Assembly: GCF_030268885.1 (NCBI RefSeq)
Contig: NZ_BSSA01000001.1
Location: 496,001 to 560,000 of the forward strand
Direction of reading: 5' to 3'
Source: Kitasatospora phosalacinea
Lineage (GTDB): Bacteria; Actinomycetota; Actinomycetes; Streptomycetales; Streptomycetaceae
Length of the DNA: 64,000 bases
Shown: piece by piece, positions 17,443 through 26,335 of the stretch
Numbering within the stretch: the stretch's first letter is position 1
Layout of the letters: each line of letters begins with the position of its first letter
Translations under genes and position numbers: made by a program
Notes under the pieces: model-generated
The model's database searches: none
The model's input: the letters and a program-made list of their open reading frames with translations, nothing else
What the model was told of the DNA's origin: nothing

Positions 17443-18486
17443 ATGACGGACCAGCCCACGTACCCGCCCAAGCCCCGCCCCGGCGACCGGATCGCGATCG
17501 TCTCACCCGGTTTCGCCGGGCCGGGCGCCTTCCCGCTGCCGCACGAGCTCGGGCTGCGCCGCCTGCGCGAGGAGTACGGCCTGGAGCCCGTCGAGTACCC
17601 GACCACCCGCAAGCTCGGCGCCACCCCCGCCGAGCGCGCCGCCGACCTGCACGCCGCCTTCGCCGACCCGGGCGTCGCCGCCGTCATGGCGACCCTCGGC
17701 GGCGACGACCAGATCACCGTCGTCCCGCACCTGGACGCCGAACTGATCCGGGCCAACCCCAAGCCCTTCTTCGGCTACAGCGACAACACCAACCTGCTCG
17801 ACCTCCTGCACCGCCAGGGCATCGTCAGCTACCACGGCGCCGCCCTGATGACCCAGCTCGGCCGCCCGCACGCCGTCCACCCGCTCACCGACGCCTCGCT
17901 GCGCGCCGCCCTCTTCGGCAGCGGCCCGTACGAACTCACCGAGGCCGCCGACAGCAGCACCGTCCTCGGCCGCTGGGAGGACCCGGCCACCTTCGAGCGC
18001 GAACCCGCCGCCGAACCCGCCACCGGCTGGCACTGGCACCGTCCCGACCGGGTCGTCGAAGGCACCAGCTGGGGCGGCAACCTGGAGATCCTGCACTGGA
18101 TGGCCGCCGCCGACCGGCTGCGCCCCGCCGCCGAGCACGCCGGGGGCGTGCTGATCCTGGAGACCTCCGAGGAACTGCCCAGCGCCACCGAGGTGTTCCG
18201 GATGCTGCGCAACCTCGGCGAGCGCGGCCTGCTCCGCCAGTTCCCCGCCGTCCTGGTCGGCCGCGCCATGGCCTGGTCCTTCGAGCACCCCCACGACGCA
18301 CCCGCCCGCGCCCGCTACCGCGCCGAACAGCGCGCCGCCGTCCTGCGCGCCCTGGACGCCTACGCCCCCGACGCCACCGTGGTCTTCGACGTCGACCTCG
18401 GCCACACCGAACCGCAGCTCGTCATCCCCTACGGCGGCCGCATCCGGGTCGACGGCCCGGCCCGCAGGATCACCGTCACCTACTGA
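17443..18486 (+). CDS. S66-family peptidase (LD-carboxypeptidase / MccF-like)
   Basis: A 347-residue serine peptidase of the S66 family. The nucleophile serine is in FFGYSDNTNLL, the acid residue lies around ETSEELPSATE, and the His is in VDLGHTEPQLVIPYGG. The family includes murein LD-carboxypeptidase and MccF, which cleaves microcin C-type aminoacyl-nucleotides. The form ending in HTEPQ with an ETSEE segment is closer to the MccF-like group. It has no signal peptide, so acts in the cytoplasm. TAGCAT (17431-17436) six bases before the ATG suggests a leaderless transcript. Confidence 0.88.
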   Translation: MTDQPTYPPKPRPGDRIAIVSPGFAGPGAFPLPHELGLRRLREEYGLEPVEYPTTRKLGATPAERAADLHAAFADPGVAAVMATLGGDDQITVVPHLDAELIRANPKPFFGYSDNTNLLDLLHRQGIVSYHGAALMTQLGRPHAVHPLTDASLRAALFGSGPYELTEAADSSTVLGRWEDPATFEREPAAEPATGWHWHRPDRVVEGTSWGGNLEILHWMAAADRLRPAAEHAGGVLILETSEELPSATEVFRMLRNLGERGLLRQFPAVLVGRAMAWSFEHPHDAPARARYRAEQRAAVLRALDAYAPDATVVFDVDLGHTEPQLVIPYGGRIRVDGPARRITVTY

Positions 18487-18606
18487 CGACCGTCCGGGCG
18501 GAGCGGGGCGGGGCACGGGGAACGGCTCGCCGCGAGCCGCCGCCCGACGCGCCCACGTCCGGCCGAACGGGCGGGGGCGGGCGGTCCGGGCGGACGAGCA
18601 TGGGGC

Positions 18607-19896
18607 ATGGCTCCTGACGCGTCCACCGCCGTTCCGGGCGGGCTGCTGATCACCAACGTCCGGGTCTTCGACGGGATCGGGGACGAGGCGGTGCCCGGGT
18701 ACGTCCGCACCGAGGGCGACCGGATCGCCGAGGTCGTGCTCGGGCACCCGGCGCCCGCGGCCGGGACCGCCGGGACGGTGGTCGACGGCGGCGGCCGCAC
18801 CCTGATGCCCGGCCTGACCGACGCGCACGTCCACCTGATGCTGATCGGCGGCACCATGGCCGGACTCCAGCTCGCCCCCACCGGCGCGGTGTACTACCAG
18901 GCGCTGGCCTCCGCCCGGGCGATGCTGATGCGCGGCTTCACCACCGTCCGCGACCTGGCCGGCGACACCGACCCGCTGCGCCGCGTCCTGGACGCCGGAC
19001 TGTTCCCCGGGCCGCGGATCTACCCCAGCCAGGCCGCGCTCTCGCAGACCTCCGGGCACGGCGACTTCGGCACGGTCTACGACCCGCCCACCGCGCTCGG
19101 CGGGCCGCCGTCCCGGGCCGAGCAGCTCGGCCTGATGCGGGTCGCCGACGGGCCCGAACGCGTCCTCGCCGCGGTGCGCGAGCAGCTCAAGCGCGGCGCC
19201 GCCCAGATCAAGCTGATGGCCGGGGGCGGCGCCGCCTCCGCGTACGACCCGCTGGACGTCCTGCAGTTCACGCCCGCCGAACTGGAGGCCGCCGTCCGGG
19301 CCGCCGCCGACTGGGGCACCTACGTCACCGTGCACGTCTACACCTCCGAGGGCGTGCGGCGCGCCGTCGACGCGGGCGTGCGCTGCATCGAGCACGGGCA
19401 CCTGGCCGACGAGGCGACCGTCCGGCTGCTCGGCGAGCGCGGGGTCTGGCTCAGCACCCAGCCCTTCGCCGAGGACGACCACCACTTCGACAACGCCGAC
19501 AGCCGGGCCAAGAACCGCCGGGTCTGCGCGGGCGTCGGCGACACCTTCCGCTGGGCGCTGAAGCACGGCGTCCGGCTCGCCTTCGGCACCGACCTGCTGC
19601 TCGAACCCTCCCTCGCCCACCGGCAGAACGAGATGCTGGTCCGCCTCGGCGAGTACCTCGACCCCGTCGCCGTCCTCAAGCTCGCCACCTCCGGCAACGC
19701 CGAACTGTTCCGCCTCGCCGGGCTCCGCGATCCCTACCGCGAGGCCCCGCTCGGCGTCCTCGTCCCCGGCGCCTGGGCCGACCTGCTGGTGGTCGACGGC
19801 GACCCGACCAGCGACCTTGCCGTCCTCGGCGACCCCGGCCGCCACCTGCGGCTCGTCGTCAAGGGCGGGACGGTGTACAAGAACACGCTGGGGTGA
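18607..19896 (+). CDS. Amidohydrolase-family metal hydrolase
   Basis: A 429-residue TIM-barrel amidohydrolase, imidazolonepropionase/Xaa-Pro-dipeptidase-like. Metal ligands are visible: DAHVHLM (HxH), IKLMAGGG (Lys), VTVHVY (His), CIEHGH (His) and FGTDLLLEP (Asp). The small beta-sandwich domain is formed by both ends (LLITNVRVFDG and ADLLVVDGDPTSD). The substrate is not predictable. GAGCAT (18597-18602) just before the ATG suggests a leaderless start. It converges with the MFS gene. Confidence 0.88.
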   Translation: MAPDASTAVPGGLLITNVRVFDGIGDEAVPGYVRTEGDRIAEVVLGHPAPAAGTAGTVVDGGGRTLMPGLTDAHVHLMLIGGTMAGLQLAPTGAVYYQALASARAMLMRGFTTVRDLAGDTDPLRRVLDAGLFPGPRIYPSQAALSQTSGHGDFGTVYDPPTALGGPPSRAEQLGLMRVADGPERVLAAVREQLKRGAAQIKLMAGGGAASAYDPLDVLQFTPAELEAAVRAAADWGTYVTVHVYTSEGVRRAVDAGVRCIEHGHLADEATVRLLGERGVWLSTQPFAEDDHHFDNADSRAKNRRVCAGVGDTFRWALKHGVRLAFGTDLLLEPSLAHRQNEMLVRLGEYLDPVAVLKLATSGNAELFRLAGLRDPYREAPLGVLVPGAWADLLVVDGDPTSDLAVLGDPGRHLRLVVKGGTVYKNTLG

Positions 19897-19938
19897 GGGC
19901 GCGGCCCGGCCCGGCGGGGCGCCGAGGAGCGGGGGCGG

Positions 19939-21183
19939 TCAACTCGGCCGACCGGCCGCCTCGTTGCGGCGGGCCGCGTGGCGGGCCACCGGGGGGAGGG
20001 CGAGGGCCGCGCAGGCGAGGACGGCGGCGAGGGCGGCCCAGCCGGTGGTGCCGCGGGGGAGGACCAGGGCGGTGAGGGCGGCCGGGGCGAGGGCCTGGGC
20101 CAGGGCGACGCCGGTGTGCAGGACGCCCTGGTACGCGCCGTGGGCGTGCTCGGGGGCCAGGCCGTACGCCAGGGCCCAACTGCCCGCCTGGGAGAGGACC
20201 TCGCCGGCCGTCAGCAGCACCACCGCCCCGAGCAGCACCGCCACCGCGACCCCCGGCGTCCGTCCGGCCGCCCCCGCCAGGGTCACGCAGGCCGCGCCCA
20301 CCAGCAGGCCGCCGAGCCGGAACGACCGTGCCGCGCCCGCGAGTTCGGACACCCGACGAGCCGCGAGCACCTGCAGCAGCGCCACCAGCGCGGTGTTGGT
20401 CAGCAGCAGCCAGCCCGTCACCGCCGGACGGGCCGCGGTGTGCCCGAGCGTCCACAGCGGCAACCCGACCTCCAGCACCACGTACAGCGTGTTCACCACC
20501 GCGTTCAGCACCGCCACCCCCACGAACGGCAGGTCCCGCAGCGGGCGCGCCGCCACCGGCCGGGCGGCCGCCGGGCCGGGCGCGACCCCCGTCGGCACCG
20601 TCCGCAGCGGCAGCAGCGCCAGCAGGTACGCGGCCGCGCTCGCGCAGATCGCCACCCGCAGCGAGACCGGTCCGCCGTGCGCCAGCACCAGCGAGCCGAG
20701 CGCCGCGCCCGCGCCGATGCCGACGTTGTTGAGCGCCCGCAGCACGGCCAGCGCCCGGGTACGCACCGCGGCGGGCAGCGCGTGCGCGTACAGGGTGGAG
20801 CGGGCCACCCCGTTCGCCCGGGAGGCCGCGCCCGTCACGCACACCAGCAGGACGAACAGCCACAGCGACCCGGTGAACGCGAACACCGCCGTCGCCCCCG
20901 CCTGCACCACGTGCACCACTGCCAGCACCGGCTTCGCGCCCAGCCGGTCGCACAGCCGCCCCACCGGCAGCGCCGCGGGCCCCCCGCACAGGCCCGCCGC
21001 CGTCAGCGCCGCGCCCACCACCCCCGCCGAGAAGCCCAGGCCGCGGGTGAACCAGAGCGTGCCCACCGTCAGGAACAGCCCGTTGCCGACCGCGTTCACC
21101 AGCAGCAGCGCCGCCAGTCGGCGCACCACCGGGGCGGGGGAGAGCGGGCGGGCGAGGGGCGGGGAGGCGGTGCTCAGGTTCAT
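19939..21183 (-). CDS. MFS transporter
   Basis: About 414 residues with twelve hydrophobic segments and an MFS loop-2/3 motif (GRLCDRLGAKPVL). It is probably a drug or metabolite exporter, although the substrate cannot be read from sequence. ATG 21183 is preferred to the GTG at 21195 because TGTGCT seven bases upstream looks like a leaderless -10. It is divergent from the ArsR-type regulator at 21240 with only about 56 bases between starts, so that regulator may control it. Confidence 0.88.
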   Translation of the reverse strand: MNLSTASPPLARPLSPAPVVRRLAALLLVNAVGNGLFLTVGTLWFTRGLGFSAGVVGAALTAAGLCGGPAALPVGRLCDRLGAKPVLAVVHVVQAGATAVFAFTGSLWLFVLLVCVTGAASRANGVARSTLYAHALPAAVRTRALAVLRALNNVGIGAGAALGSLVLAHGGPVSLRVAICASAAAYLLALLPLRTVPTGVAPGPAAARPVAARPLRDLPFVGVAVLNAVVNTLYVVLEVGLPLWTLGHTAARPAVTGWLLLTNTALVALLQVLAARRVSELAGAARSFRLGGLLVGAACVTLAGAAGRTPGVAVAVLLGAVVLLTAGEVLSQAGSWALAYGLAPEHAHGAYQGVLHTGVALAQALAPAALTALVLPRGTTGWAALAAVLACAALALPPVARHAARRNEAAGRPS

Positions 21184-21239
21184 GCCGACCAGCACACCCG
21201 CGGCCGCCGGAGGCCGGAACCGATTTACCCTGGTGCTTA

Positions 21240-22253
21240 ATGATCCGCTTCCGGCTCCGCCTCGCCGACCTCGCCGCCACCTCCTTCGCGTACTCGCCGC
21301 TCCAGGAGGCCGTGCTCAGCCTGCGCATGTGGACCCACCACGCCCGCCGCTTCCCCGCCCTGCGCCCCGCCTTCGCCGCAATGCGCCCCGCGTACGAACG
21401 GCTCGACGCGCACCCCCTGCTCACCGCGCTGGTCGCCCACCGCCGCTACTGGGTCCCCGACTTCCTCACCCCGCGCCCCGCCGCCCCCGCCCCCGACCTG
21501 CGCGCGGAACTCGCCGCGCTGCGCGCCACCGACCCCGCCCGGCTGCGACCCGGCATCGAACAGACCTTCCACCCGCTCGGCGAACCCGTCCCGCCCGTGC
21601 TCGCCGCGGGCCTGCACCACCCCGACCGGCTGCTCGCCGACCTCGCCGACGCCCTGGAGGCGTACTGGCACGCCTGCCTGCGCCCGCACTGGTGGCCCCG
21701 GGCCCGCGCCGTCCTGGCCGCCGACCTCGCGCACCGCGCCCGCACCCTCGCCGAGGGCGGCGCCGACGCGCTGTTCCGCGGCATCAGCGAACGGCTCTCC
21801 TGGGCCGACGACACCCTGACCATCCGCCGCGGCGGCCCCTGGCCGTCCACCCCCGACGACATCCCCGTCGACGGCCGCCGCCTGCTGCTCACCCCCAGCT
21901 GCTTCGCCGACGGCGTCTCCACCATGCTCGACCGCGACGCGCCCCCGCACATCGTCTACGCCACCCGCGGCCTGGCCACCCTCGCCGAGAGCCCGCCGCC
22001 GCCCGCCCCGCGCGCCCTGGCCCAGCTGCTCGGCGCGACCCGCGCCCGGCTCCTGGTGATGCTCGCCGACGACGGCCCCGCCACCACCACCGAACTCGCC
22101 CACCGCCTCGCCGTCACCCCCGCCGCCGTCAGCCAGCACCTGGCCGCCCTGCACGCCGCCGCCCTGCTGGAGCGCACCCGCCACGGCCGCCACGTCCACT
22201 ACCGCCCCACCCCGCTCGGCGCCGCCCTGCGCACGGGCAACGGCCACCCCTGA
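21240..22253 (+). CDS. ArsR-type regulator with DUF5937-like N-terminal domain
   Basis: A 337-residue protein. The first about 240 residues form a helical domain (IRFRLRLADLAATSFAYSPL) found in actinomycete regulators. The last 80 residues are an ArsR winged helix (TRARLLVMLADDGPATTTEL, AVTPAAVSQHLAALHAAALL, RTRHGRHVHYRPT). TACCCT (21226-21231) eight bases before the ATG may be a leaderless -10. Its divergence from the MFS exporter suggests it represses that exporter. Confidence 0.9.
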   Translation: MIRFRLRLADLAATSFAYSPLQEAVLSLRMWTHHARRFPALRPAFAAMRPAYERLDAHPLLTALVAHRRYWVPDFLTPRPAAPAPDLRAELAALRATDPARLRPGIEQTFHPLGEPVPPVLAAGLHHPDRLLADLADALEAYWHACLRPHWWPRARAVLAADLAHRARTLAEGGADALFRGISERLSWADDTLTIRRGGPWPSTPDDIPVDGRRLLLTPSCFADGVSTMLDRDAPPHIVYATRGLATLAESPPPPAPRALAQLLGATRARLLVMLADDGPATTTELAHRLAVTPAAVSQHLAALHAAALLERTRHGRHVHYRPTPLGAALRTGNGHP

Positions 22254-22283
22254 CGGGGCGGGCGAGCGGGTGCGGGCAGACGG

Positions 22284-22418
22284 TCAGCGGGACGGCGGCC
22301 GGGACCAGGGATCGCCGCACACCGGGCAGTCGTACTCGTCGAGCGCGTCCTCCGGCACCGGGTGGGAGCAGAAAACGCAGGGGCGAAGGTCGGCGACTCG
22401 GTCATCCATGCGCGGCAT
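22284..22418 (-). CDS. Zinc-ribbon microprotein
   Basis: A 44-residue protein reading MPRMDDRVADLRPCVFCSHP and ending YDCPVCGDPWSRPPSR. It has two Cys pairs (CVFC and CPVC) 17 residues apart, a classic zinc ribbon. The ribosome site GAGGAG lies 9 bases before the ATG at 22418; a second in-frame ATG is at 22409. Such small ribbons often bind nucleic acid or larger partners. No function can be given. Confidence 0.7.
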   Translation of the reverse strand: MPRMDDRVADLRPCVFCSHPVPEDALDEYDCPVCGDPWSRPPSR

Positions 22419-22430
22419 GATGGCAGGCTC

Positions 22431-22467
22431 CTCGGACCGGCTGCTCGGACCGGCTGCTCGGACCGGC
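22431..22467. repeat. 13-bp tandem repeat, almost three copies
   Basis: CTCGGACCGGCTG occurs twice in tandem, followed by an 11-base partial third copy. It sits between the zinc-ribbon gene and the surface-protein gene, next to the ribosome site of the former. Confidence 0.8.
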
Positions 22468-22556
22468 GGCCCGGGGAGGCCGTCGAGCGGGCGCGGGACA
22501 CGCCGTCGGGGGTGATCGTGCGTAAGCGGAGGGAGATCGTTCGCCTACTCTGGGCC

Positions 22557-24670
22557 ATGCGCAACTCCACGGGCCCGAGCAGGGCCGTCCTGGCTGCCGC
22601 TGTGGTCGTCGCCGCCACCTGGACGCTGCTCCCGCAGCCCGCGTTCGCCACGGACGTCGGCGACTGGGTGGCGCTCAGCGGCGCGTTCGCGAACCCGGCC
22701 GGGGTCGGCGGGCAGGTCGAGCTCGGGGCGGACCTCGTGCAGGGCGCGGCCGCCGACCTGCGGCTCGCCGACGGGGCCGCGCTCACCCTCGACCTGAACG
22801 GCCACCGCCTCGACACCGTCGCCGTCGTGCTCGGTGCGGGCAGCACCCTCACCCTCACCGACACCACCCCCGCCCCCGCCACGCCGGGCGTGCTCACCGC
22901 CGCCTCCCCGCGCCTCGGCGGCGCGGGCATCGCCGTGGGCGGCGCCACCCTGGTGGTCCAGGGCCGGGCGGTGGTCAGCGCCACCGCCCGGGACAACGAG
23001 GCGGCCGGCATCGGCGGCGACAAGAACCACCGCGAGAACGGCACCGTCACCATCACCGGCGACGCCCGGGTCTCCGCCGCCGGAGGGCAGTTCAGCGCCG
23101 GGATCGGCGGCGGCGACCGCGGGGGCGGCGGCAGCGTCACCATCTCCGGCAACGCCACCGTCACGCCAGGGCCGTCGACGGCGCGGGCATCGGCGGCGGC
23201 GACTACAGCCCCGGCGGCACCACCCGGATCACCGACCACGCCACCGTCACCGCCACCAGCGACGGCGGGGCGGGCATCGGTGGCGGCTACTGGGGCGGCG
23301 ACGGCGGCGAGGTCACCGTCGACGGCGCCGCCACCGTCACCGCCACCAGCACCGGCCGCGGCGCGGGCATCGGCGGCGGCCAGGCCGGCCTCACCACCCC
23401 GCTGACCGGCGGCAACGGCGGCACCGTCCTGATCGCCGGGACCGCGCAGGTCACCGCCACCGGCTCCGCCATCGGCGCCGGGATCGGCGGCGGCTACGGC
23501 GGCGCGGGCGGCTCGCTCACCGTCCGCGACAACCCCGTGGTCACCGCCACCGCCACCACCTCCGGTGCGGGCATCGGCGGCGGCCAGGCCGGAGCGGGCG
23601 GCACCGTCGTCCTGGAGGGCGGCACCGTCACCGCCGCCAACAAGGCCGCCTACGACTCCTCCGCGGTCGGTCAGGGCGCGGTCGCGGGCAGCGCCTTCGG
23701 CTCGCTGGACGTCCGCGCCCCCGCCGTGCTGATCGTCCCCGGGGGCGCGGCGCTGCGCGTCCCCGCGGGCGTCACCGTCACCGGCGACGGTTCGCTGCGC
23801 AGCGGCGGGACCGGCAACGGACTGGTCGTCAACAACGGGGCGATCCAGCTGCCCACCGACGGCGTCCAGTGGCAGCAACTGGGCGTGAAGCCGCACAACT
23901 TCCTGGTCACCTTCGACGCCAACGGCGGCACCCCCACCGAAGCCGTCCGGGTGTTCGCCACCTCCTTCGCCGCCGGGGCCCGCACCGTCCCCGCGCCGCC
24001 CACCCGGGCGGGCTTCACGTTCACCGGCTGGAACACGGCGGCCGACGGCAGCGGCCGGCCCGTCGAGATCGGCCCCGACACCCCGCTGGACGCCGACCGC
24101 ACCGTCCACGCCCAGTGGGCCGCCGACACCGTCACCGCGCTCGTCCCGCGCGGCACCCCCGAGGAGGGCGTCGACCTGCCGGTGGACCTCCGCGTCACCG
24201 CCCGGGACGCCGCCGCCGGAACCCCGCCCGGCACGGTGACCCTGTACGTGGACGGCACCGCCGTCGGCACCGCGACGCTGGACGCGGACGGGCGCGCCGT
24301 CCTGACGTACCCGCACCCGACGGCGGGCACCCACGTGCTGCACGCCGTCTACGCCCCGTCCGGCAGTGAGTGGCGGGCCTCGCGCAGCCCGGACGTCCCG
24401 GTCGAGGTGACCACCCCGTCGCCCTCGCCGAGCCCGTCGCCGTCCCCGACCCCGAAGCCCTCGCCCTCGCCCTCGCCGGAGCCCACGCCCAGCCCCACGC
24501 CGCACCCCGGGCCGACCGACCGGCCCCGGCCGCACCACCACGGCGGGGGACTGCCCCCGACCGGTGCGGGCGGGATCGGCACGGTCGCCGCGGGCACGGC
24601 GCTGAGCGTGCTGCTCGGGGTCGGGGTGCTGCTGTTCGCCCGCAACCGCCGTCGGCGGGAGGGGCGTTGA
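22557..24670 (+). pseudogene. LPPTG-anchored beta-helix surface protein, interrupted by a single-base frameshift
   Basis: Two reading frames join into one protein of about 704 residues. The first runs 22557-23405 (282 residues as read) and the second continues in the +2 frame to 24670. Restoring one C between 23164 and 23165 gives GTCACCGCC, as in the sister repeats, and the repeat pattern continues unbroken. Order: signal peptide (ending PAFA), about seven 30-residue units marked GAGIGGG and VTVxGxAxVTAT (beta-helix type), an InlB-like B repeat (FDANGGTP ... GFTFTGWNTAADG), a bacterial Ig-like domain, a Pro/Ser stalk, then LPPTG, membrane helix and RNRRRR tail. It is a sortase substrate. As read, the cell would make only a truncated, unanchored product. 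TACTCT five bases before the ATG suggests leaderless transcription. Confidence 0.85.
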
Positions 24671-24672
24671 CG

Positions 24673-24704
24673 GGGTGACGGGGTGACGGGGTGGCGGGCT
24701 GACG
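24673..24704. repeat. Short tandem GGGGTGAC-type repeat
   Basis: GACGGGGT-type octamers recur four times directly after the surface-protein stop, the last copy degenerate. No hairpin or T-tract is evident. Confidence 0.55.
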
Positions 24705-24807
24705 GACGCGGGGCGGGACGTCGAGGTCCGATTCGCGCCGGTCCGCCCCCGGTCCGGCTGGTGGACTGTCCAGGGACACCCCACCGCCCACGGACAGGAC
24801 CTCCGGC

Positions 24808-26043
24808 ATGGCCGCCACCACCACCCACCGCCCGCCCACCGCCCCCGGTGACCGCCCCAACCGACGGACGGGGCAAGGTGGTTGGCCCGCCGTACTGGCC
24901 GTCACCACGGGCGTGTTCTCCCTCGTCACCACCGAGATCCTGCCGATCGGCCTGCTCACCCCGATCGGCGCCACCTTCCGGATCTCCGACGGCACCGCCG
25001 GGTTGATGATGACCCTCCCGGGCCTCGTCGCCGCGGCCGCCGCACCGGTGGTGACGGTCGCGACCAGGCACGCCGACCGGCGGACCGTGCTGTGCGTCCT
25101 GCTGCTGCTCCTGACCCTGGCGGACCTCCTCAACGCCCTCGCCCCCGCCTACTGGGCCGTGCTGGCCGCCCGGGTCGCCCTCGGCCTGGTCATCGGGGCG
25201 TTCTGGTCGGTCGGCTCGGGGCTCGCCGCCCGGCTCGTCCCGGCGCACCGGCAGGGCCGGGCCACCACCGTGTTCTTCACCGCCGTCCCGCTCGGCTCGG
25301 TCCTCGGCGTACCGGCGGGCGTGTACCTCGGGTCGCTCGCGGGCTGGCGGGCCGCCTTCCTGGTGGCGGCCGCGCTGACCGTGCTGACCCTGGCCGCCCT
25401 GCTGCTCTCGCTCCCGCCGCTGCCCCCGTCGGCCGTCACCGACCTGGGCGTGCTGCGCGGCCTGCTCACCGGACGGGGCACCCGCAGCGGCCTCGCCGTG
25501 ACCTTCCTGATCGTGCTGGCCCACTTCGGCAGCTACACCTACGTCACCCCGTTCCTGGAGACCACCGCGCACGCCGGGCCCGGCCTGGTCACCGGCCTGC
25601 TGCTGGGGTACGGCGCCGCCGGGCTGCTCGGCAACGCGCTCGCCGGAGGCCGCGCGGCGGGCGCCCTGCGGCCGGTCTTCGGCACGGCCGTGGTGCTGCT
25701 CGCCGCCGCGACCCTGCTGATGCCGCTGCTCGGCACCGGCGGCCCGGGCGCCGCCGTCCTGCTGACGCTGTGGGGCGCGGCGTACGGCGCCGTGCCGGTG
25801 TGCTCGCTGAACTGGTTCCTGGCGGCGGCCCCGCACGTCCCGGAGGCGGCGGGCGTGCTGTTCACCTCCTCCTTCCAGGCGACCCTGTCGATCGGTGCCC
25901 TGACCGGCGGCCTCGTGGTGGACCGCTCCTCGCCCGCCACCGTGATGGTGCTCGGGGGCGCCGTCGCCCTCCTGGCCGCCGCCGTCGTGCGCGGGTACGG
26001 CCACCGGGTCCGGCCCGAGCCGGTGGCCGGACAGCGGGACTGA
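24808..26043 (+). CDS. MFS drug/sugar exporter (DHA1 type)
   Basis: A 411-residue transporter with twelve hydrophobic segments. Residues 1-27 are a polar N-terminus, then TTEILPIGLLTPIGATF (the EILPxGLL start typical of AraJ/SotB-type DHA1 exporters), motif A-like ATRHADRRTVL, and ARVALGLVIGAFWSVG (motif B/C region). It probably exports a drug or sugar by proton antiport. ATG 24808 is preceded by AGGACCTCC. It appears monocistronic. Confidence 0.9.
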   Translation: MAATTTHRPPTAPGDRPNRRTGQGGWPAVLAVTTGVFSLVTTEILPIGLLTPIGATFRISDGTAGLMMTLPGLVAAAAAPVVTVATRHADRRTVLCVLLLLLTLADLLNALAPAYWAVLAARVALGLVIGAFWSVGSGLAARLVPAHRQGRATTVFFTAVPLGSVLGVPAGVYLGSLAGWRAAFLVAAALTVLTLAALLLSLPPLPPSAVTDLGVLRGLLTGRGTRSGLAVTFLIVLAHFGSYTYVTPFLETTAHAGPGLVTGLLLGYGAAGLLGNALAGGRAAGALRPVFGTAVVLLAAATLLMPLLGTGGPGAAVLLTLWGAAYGAVPVCSLNWFLAAAPHVPEAAGVLFTSSFQATLSIGALTGGLVVDRSSPATVMVLGGAVALLAAAVVRGYGHRVRPEPVAGQRD

Positions 26044-26078
26044 CACCCCGTCCGACGCCCGGTGACGGGGCGCTCGGC

Positions 26079-26130
26079 GTGCTGCCCTGCCGTGCTGCCC
26101 TGCCGTGCTGCCCTGCCGTGCTGCCCTGCC
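26079..26130. repeat. Minisatellite, four perfect 13-bp copies
   Basis: GTGCTGCCCTGCC is repeated four times without error, then decays into GTACTGGCCCCTGC. It lies in the 292-base gap between the MFS gene and the next protein (26044-26335), which otherwise holds no recognisable gene. Perfect identity suggests recent expansion. Confidence 0.9.
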
Positions 26131-26335
26131 GTACTGGCCCCTGCGTACCGTCCTCTGCGCACTGTCCGCCGTACTGCTCGGGGCCGGTCGGCGGTCCGCC
26201 GGGGGCCAACGCCCGCGCCCCGTCGCCGCGTTCGGGGGCGGGCCGGGGCGCGGTCCGGCCGGGTGCCGGCCCTCGTGGGACCCGGCCTGGCCGGTCCGGC
26301 TGCCGACCACGTATCGTGGCCGGGATCGGAACGTG

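Noticed and set aside
26079..26130. CRISPR-like array
   Set aside because: The 13-bp units are directly adjacent with no spacers and no cas genes.
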